Below, in pieces: positions 24,366-33,442 of a stretch of 64,000 nucleotides of DNA. A model generated the notes under the pieces. The model was not told the DNA's origin, did no database searches, and saw only the letters and a program-made list of their open reading frames with translations. The first letter of the stretch is position 1, and each line of letters starts with the position of its first letter. The translations under genes were made by a program, and so were the position numbers. This DNA is from JBKBKC01 sp046294265 (GTDB lineage Bacteria > Pseudomonadota > Alphaproteobacteria > Rhodobacterales > Rhodobacteraceae). Location: NCBI GenBank assembly GCA_046294265.1, contig JBKBKC010000012.1, positions 77,310-141,309 of the forward strand, written 5' to 3'.

Positions 24366-26387
24366 TCAAGCGGAATCGGCGGTCACGGCATGGGCCACGC
24401 GCGGGCGGCCCGAGGCGATGGCCGTCAGCCGCGCCTCGATGAACACCCGGCGGCCCTCGATCTCGGCCTCGGAGAGGTCGCAGTCGTGGCGCAGCGCGAC
24501 CTCCGTGGCACCCGCCGCCTGCGCCCGCGCCACAGCCTCGGCCCCAAGCCGGGCGCGCATCAGCGCCAGTGCGGCATCGCGGTCCGCCAGCACCTGCACG
24601 CCATCGGCCAGATGCAGCGCAAAGCGCCCCTCGCCGGGGCTGGTGATCACGCCTGTCGCGCGCTGCACCACCTGCCCCGCCACAGCCCCGATGGCATTGG
24701 CCACACCGGCATCGCCGGGCAGGATCATCGGGCAGCCCAGCCGATCCCCCACGGCACCGTAATAGCTGGGGGCCGAGGCGCCCAGACCGATCACCGGCAG
24801 GCCCAGCCGCGCGCTGATCGCCACCGTGCCGCGATGGCCCGCCAGCCCCGCGCGCAAGAGCGAATGCCGCGCCAGGACCTCCGGCGACTGTCCGGAAAAG
24901 GCGGGGTCATGGGCAAAGGCGGCCTCCAGAAGGCAGGTCGCCGTCTGCTCGGTCAGCTGCGCCACGATCTGCGCGGCCATCCCCGGGGCGCCATCGGCAA
25001 ACCGCTCGCCCGCGCCGGTGCGCCGCCGCGCCAGCAGGCGCAGCACCTTTTCAGCCGCTGTCCGGTCCCAGTCCGCCAGCCGCCCATCCACATGCGCCGC
25101 GTCCGATGGCGTGGCGCCCGCGATCGTCACCAGCCCGCGCGACACCAGCCGGTCCAGCGCCGCCCCCTCCAGCCGCGACCGCAACGCCTCGGCCAGCGGC
25201 ATGGGGGCGGCGATCCGCGCCAGAAGTGCCGCCTCGCGCGGCCCCAGCCCCGCCGCGTCGCCCCCCATCGGGATCACGAACCGCCCGTCCTGCTCGCCCG
25301 GGCTGTCGGACTGCAAGGCCCGGTCCAGCGCCGCATGGACCATGCCGCCGTGATCCACCGCGAGCAGCGACACCGGCACCAGCCGCCGGGGCCCCAGACG
25401 CAACCCGCCCGTCAGGCCCTCGGTCACCAGATGCACCTCGCTGTCGCCACCCAGACCCGTGGTGCGCATCGCCACCGCCTCGACCATCGTGCGGAAGGGG
25501 CCTACGCGCGCGCCCTCGGGGTCGATCATCGGCAGGCCCCCGGTTAGCACGGCCACGTCGGTCGTGGTGCCGCCGATGTCGGACACCAGCGCGTCCTCAA
25601 CTTCGCTGAGCCACCGCGCGCCGACGATCGAGGCCGCGGGGCCGGAGAGGATGGTCTCGATAGGGCGTTCGCGCGCCATGTCGGCCGAGATCAGCGCGCC
25701 GTCGCCGCGCACCACCATCAGCGGGGCCGCGATGCCGCGCGCCGCAAGGTGGCGCAGGCAGGCCGCGATCAGCCCGTCGATCATCCCGATCAGGCGGGCG
25801 TTCAGAACCGCCGTCAGCGCCCGGCGCGGCCCGTTCAGGTTGGCCGACAGCTCATGCGAGCAGGTCACCGGGCGCCCCGTCGCCGCCCGGATCATCGCCC
25901 GCGCGGCCAGTTCATGCGCGGGGTTGCGGGTGGCAAAGCGGGCGGCGACCGCAAAACCGGCCACGCCCGGCGCCACCTCGGCCACCCGCGCGCGCAGCGC
26001 GTCAAGGTCCAGCGCCTCGCCTTCGGTGCCCGCATGGCTGTGCCCGCCCGCCACCGCGATCACCGGATCGCCGCGCATCGCCTCGGCCAGCCCGCCCCGC
26101 TCCAGATCGCCCGCGTCGAACCCGATGGCCACCAGCGCCACCCGCGCGCCCTGCCCCTCGACCAGCGCATTCGTGGCCAGCGTGGTCGAGAGCGACACCA
26201 GACCCACCTCTCCCGCGACCACCCCCGCCGCCGCAAGCGCCGCATCCACCGCCCGGCCGATGCCAAGGGACAGATCCCCCCGCGTGGTCAGCGCCTTGGC
26301 CCGGCCCAGCACTCGCGTCGCCGCCTCGTCCAGGATCGCGGCATCGGTGAAGGTGCCACCCGTATCCACGCCCAGAAGCACCGTCAT
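24366..26387 (-). CDS. Hydantoinase/oxoprolinase family protein (HyuA-type)
   Basis: A 673-residue member of the ATP-dependent hydantoinase A / 5-oxoprolinase N-terminal family. It opens with the actin-fold phosphate loop MTVLLGVDTGGTFTDAAIL. It continues with the family segment LVSLSTTLATNALVEGQG, the second phosphate loop VSDIGGTTTDVAVL and the C-terminal adenosine-site GLGASAPSYYGAVG. Such subunits hydrolyse cyclic amides (hydantoins, 5-oxoproline) together with a HyuB partner, but no HyuB gene is adjacent. Some stand-alone relatives may act alone, so the substrate is open. It lies beside tRNA-Met and ahead of rpoN-type DNA on the same strand. Confidence 0.87.
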   Translation of the reverse strand: MTVLLGVDTGGTFTDAAILDEAATRVLGRAKALTTRGDLSLGIGRAVDAALAAAGVVAGEVGLVSLSTTLATNALVEGQGARVALVAIGFDAGDLERGGLAEAMRGDPVIAVAGGHSHAGTEGEALDLDALRARVAEVAPGVAGFAVAARFATRNPAHELAARAMIRAATGRPVTCSHELSANLNGPRRALTAVLNARLIGMIDGLIAACLRHLAARGIAAPLMVVRGDGALISADMARERPIETILSGPAASIVGARWLSEVEDALVSDIGGTTTDVAVLTGGLPMIDPEGARVGPFRTMVEAVAMRTTGLGGDSEVHLVTEGLTGGLRLGPRRLVPVSLLAVDHGGMVHAALDRALQSDSPGEQDGRFVIPMGGDAAGLGPREAALLARIAAPMPLAEALRSRLEGAALDRLVSRGLVTIAGATPSDAAHVDGRLADWDRTAAEKVLRLLARRRTGAGERFADGAPGMAAQIVAQLTEQTATCLLEAAFAHDPAFSGQSPEVLARHSLLRAGLAGHRGTVAISARLGLPVIGLGASAPSYYGAVGDRLGCPMILPGDAGVANAIGAVAGQVVQRATGVITSPGEGRFALHLADGVQVLADRDAALALMRARLGAEAVARAQAAGATEVALRHDCDLSEAEIEGRRVFIEARLTAIASGRPRVAHAVTADSA

Positions 26388-26505
26388 CCCGCCATCCCCT
26401 GCCCTGCCGCCCCGACCTAGGGCGTTCCGGGGCCAAGGTCATCCCCGAATGCGACAGCGGATGCGCGCGAACGGCATCGCCTGCCCCCCTGTTCCACCGC
26501 GCCGC

Positions 26506-27789
26506 TCAGCCGGGGGTGCGTCTGCGGCCGTAGGCGGGAGGAATGGATAGCATGCTGCGATACTTTGCCACCGTCCGCCGCGCCGGTGGGGCCTGCCCCG
26601 GCGCAACCAGCAATCGTGCCAGCGCCGCGTCCGACAGCGGCGCACCGGGGTCCTCATCCGCCACCAGCCCCGCCAGCCGCGCCCGCAGCGCCGCCGCCGA
26701 GGGCGCCCCCTCGCCCGACCCGACACCGCCCGAAAACAGCGCCCGCAGCCAGAACGTGCCGCGCGGGCTGTCGAAACTCACCCCCGCCACCGCCCGGCTG
26801 ACCGTGCTTTCATGCAGGCCCAGTGTTTCGGCCACCTCTGCCATCGTCAGGGGCAGCAGCGACGCCGCCCCGTGGTCCAGCATCGCCTCCTGCCGCCGCA
26901 GCACCTCGGCCGCGATCCGCAGCAGGGCCACCCCCCGCGCCTCCACCTGCCGAGCGATCCCCTGCGCCGCCTGCCGCGCCGCCTTGTCTTGGCCAGGGGG
27001 GGCGATGGCGACCGCGGGCAGCGCGCCCCGGTTCAGTGCCACCTGCCAGCCCTGCCCCCCCCGCACCACCACCAGGTCGGGTTCGCGCACGGGGGCCGCG
27101 CCGGGATCGAACTGCGCGCCAGGCTTTGGGTTGAACCCGCGCAACCGCCGCAAGGCCTGCGCAATTGCGGCCTCGTCAACACCCGACCGGCGTGCGATGG
27201 CGCGCGGATCGCCCGCCGCCACAAGGTCGAGATGTGCCAGAACCGCCACCATCGCCGCATCCAGCCATCCGGCCTCGCGCGCCTGCAATTCCAGACATTC
27301 GCGCAATGACCGCGCAAAAAGGCCCGCAGGCTCAATGTCCTGCAGACGTGCCAGCATGGCCTCGCCCTCGGCCCGCGTCAGCCCGGCCTCGGCCGCGATC
27401 GCGGCCACGGACCGGCCCAGCCACCCGGACGGCTCAAGCGCCATGGCGAACAGCAGCGCCTGATGGCGGTCGCGCGGTCCGGGAAACATCCGCGCGATGG
27501 TGCCCGTCACATGCGACATCAGGCTTGGCCCTGCGGCGACGATGCGCCCTGCGGGATCGTCCCCAAGTTCGGGCCCGCGCGCAAGCACGCCAGACCATCG
27601 CGGAAGCCATTCGCCCGGCGGCACATCTGGCGGCTTCAGTTGCAACGCCGCGTTCTCCGCCGCCTGTTCCTCCAGATACCGCGTCAGGCCCGAGGCATCG
27701 AACCGCAAGAGCCGGAGAGCCGCCGTCAGGCCCTGGGTCAGCCGCAGCTTCTGCGTCTGCGCGAGCTGGGTGCGGATGCGCTGCGTCAT
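26506..27789 (-). CDS. rpoN: RNA polymerase sigma-54 factor
   Basis: A 427-residue sigma-54, short as in Rhodobacter-group RpoN proteins. The N-terminal region I is Gln/Leu-rich (MTQRIRTQLAQTQKLRLTQGLTAALRLL), followed by the core-binding domain, the HTH (LTMAEVAETLGLHESTVSRAVAG) and the RpoN box ARRTVAKYRSML that reads the -24 element. The Met at 27789 has GGGAG six bases upstream; the Met two codons earlier (27795) is too close to it. Bacteria of this group may carry several rpoN copies with nitrogen-fixation or flagellar roles. No enhancer-binding protein gene is nearby to tell which this is. Confidence 0.94.
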   Translation of the reverse strand: MTQRIRTQLAQTQKLRLTQGLTAALRLLRFDASGLTRYLEEQAAENAALQLKPPDVPPGEWLPRWSGVLARGPELGDDPAGRIVAAGPSLMSHVTGTIARMFPGPRDRHQALLFAMALEPSGWLGRSVAAIAAEAGLTRAEGEAMLARLQDIEPAGLFARSLRECLELQAREAGWLDAAMVAVLAHLDLVAAGDPRAIARRSGVDEAAIAQALRRLRGFNPKPGAQFDPGAAPVREPDLVVVRGGQGWQVALNRGALPAVAIAPPGQDKAARQAAQGIARQVEARGVALLRIAAEVLRRQEAMLDHGAASLLPLTMAEVAETLGLHESTVSRAVAGVSFDSPRGTFWLRALFSGGVGSGEGAPSAAALRARLAGLVADEDPGAPLSDAALARLLVAPGQAPPARRTVAKYRSMLSIPPAYGRRRTPG

Positions 27790-27894
27790 CGCCATCTCCC
27801 TTTGTGGCAAGGCTAGGGCGGACAACGGGGCGGCGCAATGCCGCGATACCGTGCCGCCTCGCCATCGCGGCGACTTGCGGATAGGACTGGAAAG

Positions 27895-30120
27895 ATGAAG
27901 GCTGTCGGATCCCCTGTGACGCGCGACCTCGTCCTGATCGGCGGGGGGCATGCGCATGCGCTGGTCCTCGACTTGTGGGCGATGCGGCCCCTGCCGGGGG
28001 CGCGGGTGACGCTGATCAACCCCGGCCCCGTGGCCCCCTATACCGGCATGTTGCCGGGCCTGATCGCAGGGCATTACCGGCGCGACGAGATCATGATCGA
28101 TCTTGTCCGCCTCTGTGCCCGTGCGGGCGTGCGGCTGATGCTCGACCGCGCCACGCGGATCGACCCCGGCCAGCGGACCGTGCAGCTCGCCGCGCGGGGC
28201 GCGCTGCCCTATGACCTTCTGTCGGTCGATATTGGCATCGGGTCGGATCTGCCCGACCTGCCCGGCTTTGCCGACCATGCGGTGGCGGCCAAGCCCCTCG
28301 GTCCCTATGCCGACCGTTGGCAGGATTTCCTCGACACCGCCCCCGACGCCCCCCGGATCGTGGTGATCGGCGCGGGCCTTGGGGGGGCGGAACTGGCGCT
28401 TGCCATGGCGCACCGGCTGCGCGTCACCGGGCGCGATCCGGCGATCACCATCATCGACAGGTCGGCAGAGGCGCTGTCGCAAGTGGCGCCACCGGCGCGT
28501 CGCCACCTTCTCGCGGCGCTGGACGCGGCGGGCGTCGTCGTCGTCACCGGCGCAAGCCCCGCCGCCATCGCACCCGACAGCGTGACGCTGCAGTACGGCC
28601 GCGTGCTGCGGTCGGATTTCACGCTATCGGTGGCCGGTGCGCGCCCGCAAGACTGGCTGGCCGATTGTGGACTGGCGCTGCATGAGGGTTTTCTGGCTGT
28701 CGGCCCCACCCTGCAGACCTCAGACCCCGCGATCCTCGCCGCAGGTGACTGCGCACATCTCAGCCACGCGCCGCGCCCCAAGGCAGGCGTCTATGCCGTG
28801 CGCGCGGCTCCCGTGCTTTATCACAACCTGCGGGCGGGGCTTTCAGGTGCACCGATGCGCGCCTTCCACCCGCAACGGGACTATCTGAAACTCGCCTCGA
28901 TGGGGGACCGCAACGCGCTTGCCGACCGCCGCATCGCGGGCGTGCCCCTCAGCCTGTCCGGCCCCTGGGTCTGGCGCTGGAAGGACCGGATCGACCGTGC
29001 CTTCATGCAGAAATTCGCCCCCCGACCGCAGCCCCTTCCCACCCTGCCCCCGCATCCCGCCGCCGATGGACTTGCCGAACTTCTGTCCGCCCGACCGCTT
29101 TGCGGAGGCTGCGGGGCAAAGCTCGGGGCGCAGGACCTGGCACAAGCCCTGCGCAGCCTGCCCCCGCCACAGCGCCCCGACCTGATCGCGGGGCCCGGCG
29201 ACGATGCGGCCATCCTTCGCATGGGCCCCGGCGGCGCGCTGCAGGTCATCACCACCGACCACCTGCGCGCCGTGACCCAGGATGAGGCGCTGATGGCCCG
29301 CATCGCCGCCATCCATGCCCTCGGTGACATCTGGGCAATGGGTGCGGCCCCGCAGGTGGCGCTGGCCCAGATCATCCTGCCCCGCGATGCCCCGGCAATA
29401 CAGTCCCGCCGCCTGTCCGCGATCATGGCTGCGGCGGGCGGGGTGTTCCGCGCGGCGGGGGCCGATATCGCGGGCGGCCACTCCTCGGCCGGGGCGGAAC
29501 TGGTGATCGGCTTTACCGTCACAGGCCTCCTGCCCGGCGCCGCCCAGCCGCCGGTGACCAAGGCCGGGGCGCGGCCCGGCGACGCGCTGATCCTGACCAA
29601 GGCCATCGGAACGGGCACGATCCTCGCCGCGCTGATGGCCGATGCACCCACCTCCCCCGGCGTGATCCTGGGCGAGGCGGTCGCAACCGCCTTTGCCGGC
29701 ATGCAGCGCCCCATGACAGAGGATGCCGCCATCCTCGCCCCCCTCGCCCATGCGATGACCGATGTCACGGGCTTCGGCCTCGCGGGTCATCTGCTCGAGA
29801 TGATGGACGCCTCTGGCTGCGCCGCGCGCCTGTCGCTGGCCGACCTGCCGCGTCTGCCGGGGGCCGAGGCGCTGGCGGCCCAGGGTCAGGCCTCCAGCCT
29901 GGCCCCCCTGAACCGGGCGGCGACCGAAGCGCGCATGGGCGCGCCATCAACCCCCGCCGCCGCCCTCCTGTGGGATCCGCAGACCTGCGGCGGCCTTCTG
30001 GCAGCCCTTCCCGCAGATCACGCCCGGGACGCCCTCGGTCGGCTGGCCGCTGCGGGCATCCCCGCCGCGCGCATCGGCGAGGTTGTCGAAGGCCCACCGC
30101 ATCTGACCGTGACCGACTGA
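27895..30120 (+). CDS. selD: Fusion of NADH-dehydrogenase-like flavoprotein and selenide, water dikinase
   Basis: A 741-residue two-domain protein. Residues 1-390 are an NDH-2/pyridine nucleotide-disulphide-type FAD protein: LVLIGGGHAHALVL is the FAD loop, VVIGAGLGGAELAL the NAD loop, and LAAGDCAHL the C-terminal FAD contact. From about residue 400 SelD begins with RPLCGGCGAKLG, the catalytic Cys (Sec in some species) and Lys. It continues with GPGDDAAIL, the metal ligands in ITTDHLRAV and DIAGGHSSAGAELVIGF. SelD makes selenophosphate from selenide and ATP. The flavoprotein part may supply reduced selenium, an inference from the fusion. GGAAAG precedes ATG 27895. It converges on mnmH. Confidence 0.93.
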   Translation: MKAVGSPVTRDLVLIGGGHAHALVLDLWAMRPLPGARVTLINPGPVAPYTGMLPGLIAGHYRRDEIMIDLVRLCARAGVRLMLDRATRIDPGQRTVQLAARGALPYDLLSVDIGIGSDLPDLPGFADHAVAAKPLGPYADRWQDFLDTAPDAPRIVVIGAGLGGAELALAMAHRLRVTGRDPAITIIDRSAEALSQVAPPARRHLLAALDAAGVVVVTGASPAAIAPDSVTLQYGRVLRSDFTLSVAGARPQDWLADCGLALHEGFLAVGPTLQTSDPAILAAGDCAHLSHAPRPKAGVYAVRAAPVLYHNLRAGLSGAPMRAFHPQRDYLKLASMGDRNALADRRIAGVPLSLSGPWVWRWKDRIDRAFMQKFAPRPQPLPTLPPHPAADGLAELLSARPLCGGCGAKLGAQDLAQALRSLPPPQRPDLIAGPGDDAAILRMGPGGALQVITTDHLRAVTQDEALMARIAAIHALGDIWAMGAAPQVALAQIILPRDAPAIQSRRLSAIMAAAGGVFRAAGADIAGGHSSAGAELVIGFTVTGLLPGAAQPPVTKAGARPGDALILTKAIGTGTILAALMADAPTSPGVILGEAVATAFAGMQRPMTEDAAILAPLAHAMTDVTGFGLAGHLLEMMDASGCAARLSLADLPRLPGAEALAAQGQASSLAPLNRAATEARMGAPSTPAAALLWDPQTCGGLLAALPADHARDALGRLAAAGIPAARIGEVVEGPPHLTVTD

Positions 30121-30138
30121 TCCTTGCGCGCCCCGTTT

Positions 30139-30160
30139 TCTTCTTTGTGCAAATACCCAT
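30139..30160 (+). repeat. CAAATA-type intergenic element, degenerate copy
   Basis: TTCTTCTTTGTGCAAATACCCA shares the TTCTTCTTTG...CAAATACCC leader of the family seen at 35358 and 50719 but lacks a clean hairpin. It lies between the convergent selD and mnmH genes. Confidence 0.4.
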
Positions 30161-30204
30161 TGCGACCTCGCCCCCCGGCGCACCGCCTCAGATCAGGTCC
30201 CGCG

Positions 30205-31257
30205 TCAACGCCCCGCCGCGACCAGCGCCGCCAGCGCCCCGGCCCCCGCCGCGATTCCCGCCGCATCCAGGGACGGCAGATCCAGCCGCGCGGCGGGTGC
30301 CCCGTTCCGCGCGCGCGCCCGCGCATAGAGCGGGTCATAATGCCGCGCGATCAGCCCCTCGGCCAGCGGCAACAATGCGCCCGCCGACACCATCCCCTGC
30401 CAGCCCTCGATCACCTCGCGCGGCTGCCAGGGCCGCAACCGCTCGATCAGCGCAGCCAGCCTGCCCCGGTCCGCCCCCAGATCGGGATAGGCGCGCAAGA
30501 GATAGGCGGCCCGTTCGGCCCGGGGTGCCGCCACCTCGATGCGCATCGCTCCCCGCATTGCGCGCAACACCGCAGGCGGCAGTTGCAGCGCGCCCAGCAT
30601 CGGGCTTTCCGCCTCCATCGCGACGGCACGCGCGGGGTCCAGCCGGGCCATGGCCACCGCCAGCGCCCCCTCGAAGGCGCGCTGTGTCGGCTGTCCGCCC
30701 TCCGCCGCACCGAAGATCGACCCGCGATGCCGCGCCAGTCCCTCGAGATCGATCACCTGCACCCCTTGCGCCGCCATAGCTGCCAGAAGCGCCGTCTTGG
30801 CCGTGCCGGTATCGCCGTCGATCACCACCACGGGGGCCGGAAAGGGCGCGTCGGTCACCGCCTCCACCACCAGCCGCCGCCAGGCCTTGTAGCCGCCCGC
30901 CACCGTCTCCACCCGCCAGCCGATGGCGCTCAGGATCGTGGCGAAAGACCCCGACCGCTGTCCCCCCCGCCAGCAATAGACCAGCGGCCGCCAGCCCCCC
31001 GGCCGGTCCGCCAGCACCCCTTCCAGATGCGCAGCCGCATTGCGCGCAACCAGTGCCGCCCCCAGTTTTCGTGCGGAAAACGGGCTGACCTGCTTGTAGA
31101 TCGTGCCGACACGCGCGCGCTCTTCATCGCTCAGGACCGGCAGATTGATCGCGCCCGGCAGGTGGTCAGCGGCATATTCGGACGGCGCGCGCACGTCGAT
31201 GATGTCGTCGTAGCCGGCGTCCAGCGGGTGCAGGACCGAGGTGATGTGCAAAGCCAT
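30205..31257 (-). CDS. mnmH: tRNA 2-selenouridine synthase
   Basis: A 350-residue enzyme that replaces sulfur by selenium in the wobble 2-thiouridine of tRNAs for Lys, Glu and Gln, using selenophosphate from SelD. The N-terminal rhodanese domain carries C95 in LVYCWRGGQRSGS. The C-terminal half has a P-loop, IDGDTGTAKTALL, that reads TGTAKT instead of TGSGKT. It is convergent with and 85 bases from the selD fusion, and the two form a selenouridine module. No selA, selB or Sec-tRNA is in the window, so a selenocysteine pathway is not shown. Confidence 0.95.
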   Translation of the reverse strand: MALHITSVLHPLDAGYDDIIDVRAPSEYAADHLPGAINLPVLSDEERARVGTIYKQVSPFSARKLGAALVARNAAAHLEGVLADRPGGWRPLVYCWRGGQRSGSFATILSAIGWRVETVAGGYKAWRRLVVEAVTDAPFPAPVVVIDGDTGTAKTALLAAMAAQGVQVIDLEGLARHRGSIFGAAEGGQPTQRAFEGALAVAMARLDPARAVAMEAESPMLGALQLPPAVLRAMRGAMRIEVAAPRAERAAYLLRAYPDLGADRGRLAALIERLRPWQPREVIEGWQGMVSAGALLPLAEGLIARHYDPLYARARARNGAPAARLDLPSLDAAGIAAGAGALAALVAAGR

Positions 31258-31353
31258 GCAACCGCTTTACCGCCTGGTCCCCGGATCGGCCAGACCCCGT
31301 GCTCGACGCGGGGCCCCGCATGCGCCAGTCTCGCCGCATGCATCGCCTGCTGA

Positions 31354-31879
31354 CGCCAGATCGGCGTGACCGTGACCTATGACCCCGCCTATGCGCGCCT
31401 TGCCTTTCCCGGCGGCGACATTGACCGGGCGCGGGGTGGGGCTGTGCACCGATGTCATCGTCCGCGCGCTGCACGATGCGGAGGGGATCGACCTGCAACT
31501 GGCGGTGAACCGCGACATGCAGGCGGCTTTCGCGGCCTATCCCCGGACCTGGGGCCTGACAGGGCCCGACCGCAACATCGACCAGCGCCACGTCTGCAAC
31601 TTTGCCACGCTGCTCCCCCGGAGCGGGGCGCGCCTGCGCGCCTCGTCTTTCCCGCAAGACTTTCACCCCGGCGACATAGTTGCCACAGCCCTGCCCGGCA
31701 GCCTGCTCCATATCGCGCTGGTCACCGATCGCACCGGCCCCGCCGGCGCGCCGATGATCCCGCACAACATCGGGGGTGGCGCGCGCGAAGAGCACCGGCT
31801 GTTCGCCTTTCCTGACACCGGCCATTTCCGTCTGGACGATGCGGCGCGGGCGCGGCTGTCCCGCCCGGGCCGTTCCTGA
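31354..31879 (+). pseudogene. DUF1287 family gene broken by a frameshift and lacking its N-terminus
   Basis: Frame 1 from 31354 reads RQIGVTVTYDPAYARLAFPGGDIDRARG, the start of the DUF1287 domain. It then loses the family sequence, which resumes one base over at about 31440: GLCTDVIVRALHDAEGIDLQ, PDRNIDQRHVCNF, DFHPGDIVATAL, HIALVTD and PHNIGGGAREEHRLF to the stop at 31879. The switch falls in the GGGGTGGGG run at 31429-31437, consistent with one extra G. A TGA at 31351 sits directly upstream where a signal peptide should be. An ATG at 31379 could make a 166-residue remnant. DUF1287 proteins are small periplasmic NlpC/P60-like proteins of unknown role. A sequencing error cannot be excluded for the G run. 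Confidence 0.75.
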
Positions 31880-32051
31880 GCGGGTGCCGGAAATCTGTCC
31901 ACAACTTCTGGCGGCCTTTGTCACGGGACCGATTCATCTCGACGTGTAGCCTGCGCTGGACGGTCCCCACCGTCCGACTCGGGCCAGCCCTGTCCCATCC
32001 CCATCGCGGCGCACGGCCTTCCCCGGCCACGCCGCCCTGGCCCGAAACCTG

Positions 32052-32102
32052 AGGCACCCCCGGCCCCCGTCCCCTCGGGTCCGCCAGGGGTGCCTTTTTT
32101 TT
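32052..32102 (+). terminator. Intrinsic terminator
   Basis: The stem AGGCACCCC (32052-32060) pairs with GGGGTGCCT (32087-32095). The loop is GC-rich and a run of eight T follows at 32095-32102. It ends transcription from the DUF1287 locus on the plus strand. Confidence 0.85.
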
Positions 32103-32200
32103 CCGTCGGGGCCGCACCGATCCTGTGCAAGCCGTGGGATTCCCAGCCGGTGCTGCCGGACATATCTTTCCGCCGTCCGCAGTTGCCCGAGAGCCCAGCC

Positions 32201-32683
32201 ATGCCCCTTCTTCCCGCCAACACCCGCGTCGGCCATGTCCATCTGAAGGTCGCCGACCTCGACCGCGCCATCGCCTTTTATGCGGGCGTCCTCGGCTTCG
32301 AGGTGACGCAGCGCTTCGGCCCCCAGGCTGCGTTCCTGTCGGTGGGCGGGTATCACCACCATATCGGCCTGAACACCTGGGACAGTGCCGGCGCCTCTGC
32401 GCCTCCGCCTGGCCACACAGGCCTGTACCACACCGCGTTCCTGTTCCCCGACCGCGCCAGCCTCGGGGCCGTGCTGAGCCGGGTGGTGGCGGCCGGCATC
32501 CCCATCGACGGGGCCGCCGATCACGGCGTGAGCGAGGCTGTGTATCTGCGCGACCCCGACCAGAACGGCGTGGAGCTTTACCGCGACCGCGCGCCCGAGG
32601 ACTGGCCCCGCGATGCCGAGGGTGGGCTGGCCATGTTCAACGCCCCTCTGGACCTCGCCGCCCTGATGGCCGAGGCGGGCTGA
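32201..32683 (+). CDS. VOC family (glyoxalase/dioxygenase fold) metalloprotein
   Basis: A 160-residue vicinal-oxygen-chelate protein made of two beta-alpha-beta-beta-beta modules. The first module starts VGHVHLKVADLDRAIAFYAGVLGFEVTQRFG. Metal ligands expected for extradiol dioxygenase relatives are visible: His in HVHLKV, His in HTAFLFPD and Glu in GVELYRD. The loop GGYHHHIGLNTW is very like the small CatE/YfiE-type proteins. The reaction is unknown; candidates are ring cleavage or glyoxalase-like chemistry. The Met at 32201 is chosen because the 37-residue upstream extension begins inside the terminator. Confidence 0.85.
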   Translation: MPLLPANTRVGHVHLKVADLDRAIAFYAGVLGFEVTQRFGPQAAFLSVGGYHHHIGLNTWDSAGASAPPPGHTGLYHTAFLFPDRASLGAVLSRVVAAGIPIDGAADHGVSEAVYLRDPDQNGVELYRDRAPEDWPRDAEGGLAMFNAPLDLAALMAEAG

Positions 32684-32689
32684 CCCGCC

Positions 32690-33442
32690 TCATGGCCGCA
32701 GCAGGCGGAATGCCGCAGAGGCTCCCCAACCGGCCACCACCGCCAGCACCAGCGAAAGAAGGCCATACAGAAGCGGCTGCTGGCGCGAAAGGTTGAACAC
32801 CCAACGCTCGAACCCGGCCTTCTGCACCGGGATGGTGCGCTCCTGCGCGTCCACCACCGCGCCACCGCGCAGCAGGAAGAGCCGCACGCGATACACCCCC
32901 TCGGTCAGGTTCGCGGGCAGCCGGATGTCGGTGCGGAACAGCGTGTCCTCGGTCAGGCTGACCCCGCCTTCCAGAATTGAATACCGCTCCTCGCCTACCC
33001 GAATGCGGATCAGCGCCTCGACGAACCGCGGGCTGTCGGCGGCGGCCCCCGCGATGCCGACCGACCGGATGGCGCGAGGGATGGTGATCTTGTGGCGCAG
33101 GTTCTCGGTCTCTGACAGGATGCCCTCCAGAGGTGCAGTCGCGGCAATGGCATAAAAGGACGGCGCACGGTCAATCCGCACCGTCTCGGCATTGACCCAG
33201 ATCCCGAAGCGGCGGGCTTTCTTGCGCACGATGATGGGGGTGGACGGCCCCTCGACCGTCACGATCACATGCAGGGGTGCGCCCCCGGGGATCGGGGCCT
33301 CCCGACGCACCGCGCCATAGACCAGGATCTCCTCGCCGGTGAAATCGGCGGTGATGGCGACGCTGGCGTGGCTCAGCCCCGCCACGATGGTTTCGGCCCT
33401 GAGCGGCGCCGCCATGAGGATGAACAGCAAAAGCCACCTCAT
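32690..33442 (-). CDS. TIGR02186 family membrane-anchored periplasmic protein
   Basis: A 250-residue protein with an N-terminal signal (MRWLLLFILMAAPLRAE) and one C-terminal membrane helix (about residues 225-245, LYGLLSLVLAVVAGWGASA). The middle is a beta-rich periplasmic domain with the family pattern VAGLSHASVAITADFTGEEILVYGAV. The start overlaps the stop of the TauE gene (ATGA). This pair is conserved in alphaproteobacteria, so the protein probably assists the exporter, though its function is unknown. It converges on the VOC gene six bases away. Confidence 0.88.
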   Translation of the reverse strand: MRWLLLFILMAAPLRAETIVAGLSHASVAITADFTGEEILVYGAVRREAPIPGGAPLHVIVTVEGPSTPIIVRKKARRFGIWVNAETVRIDRAPSFYAIAATAPLEGILSETENLRHKITIPRAIRSVGIAGAAADSPRFVEALIRIRVGEERYSILEGGVSLTEDTLFRTDIRLPANLTEGVYRVRLFLLRGGAVVDAQERTIPVQKAGFERWVFNLSRQQPLLYGLLSLVLAVVAGWGASAAFRLLRP

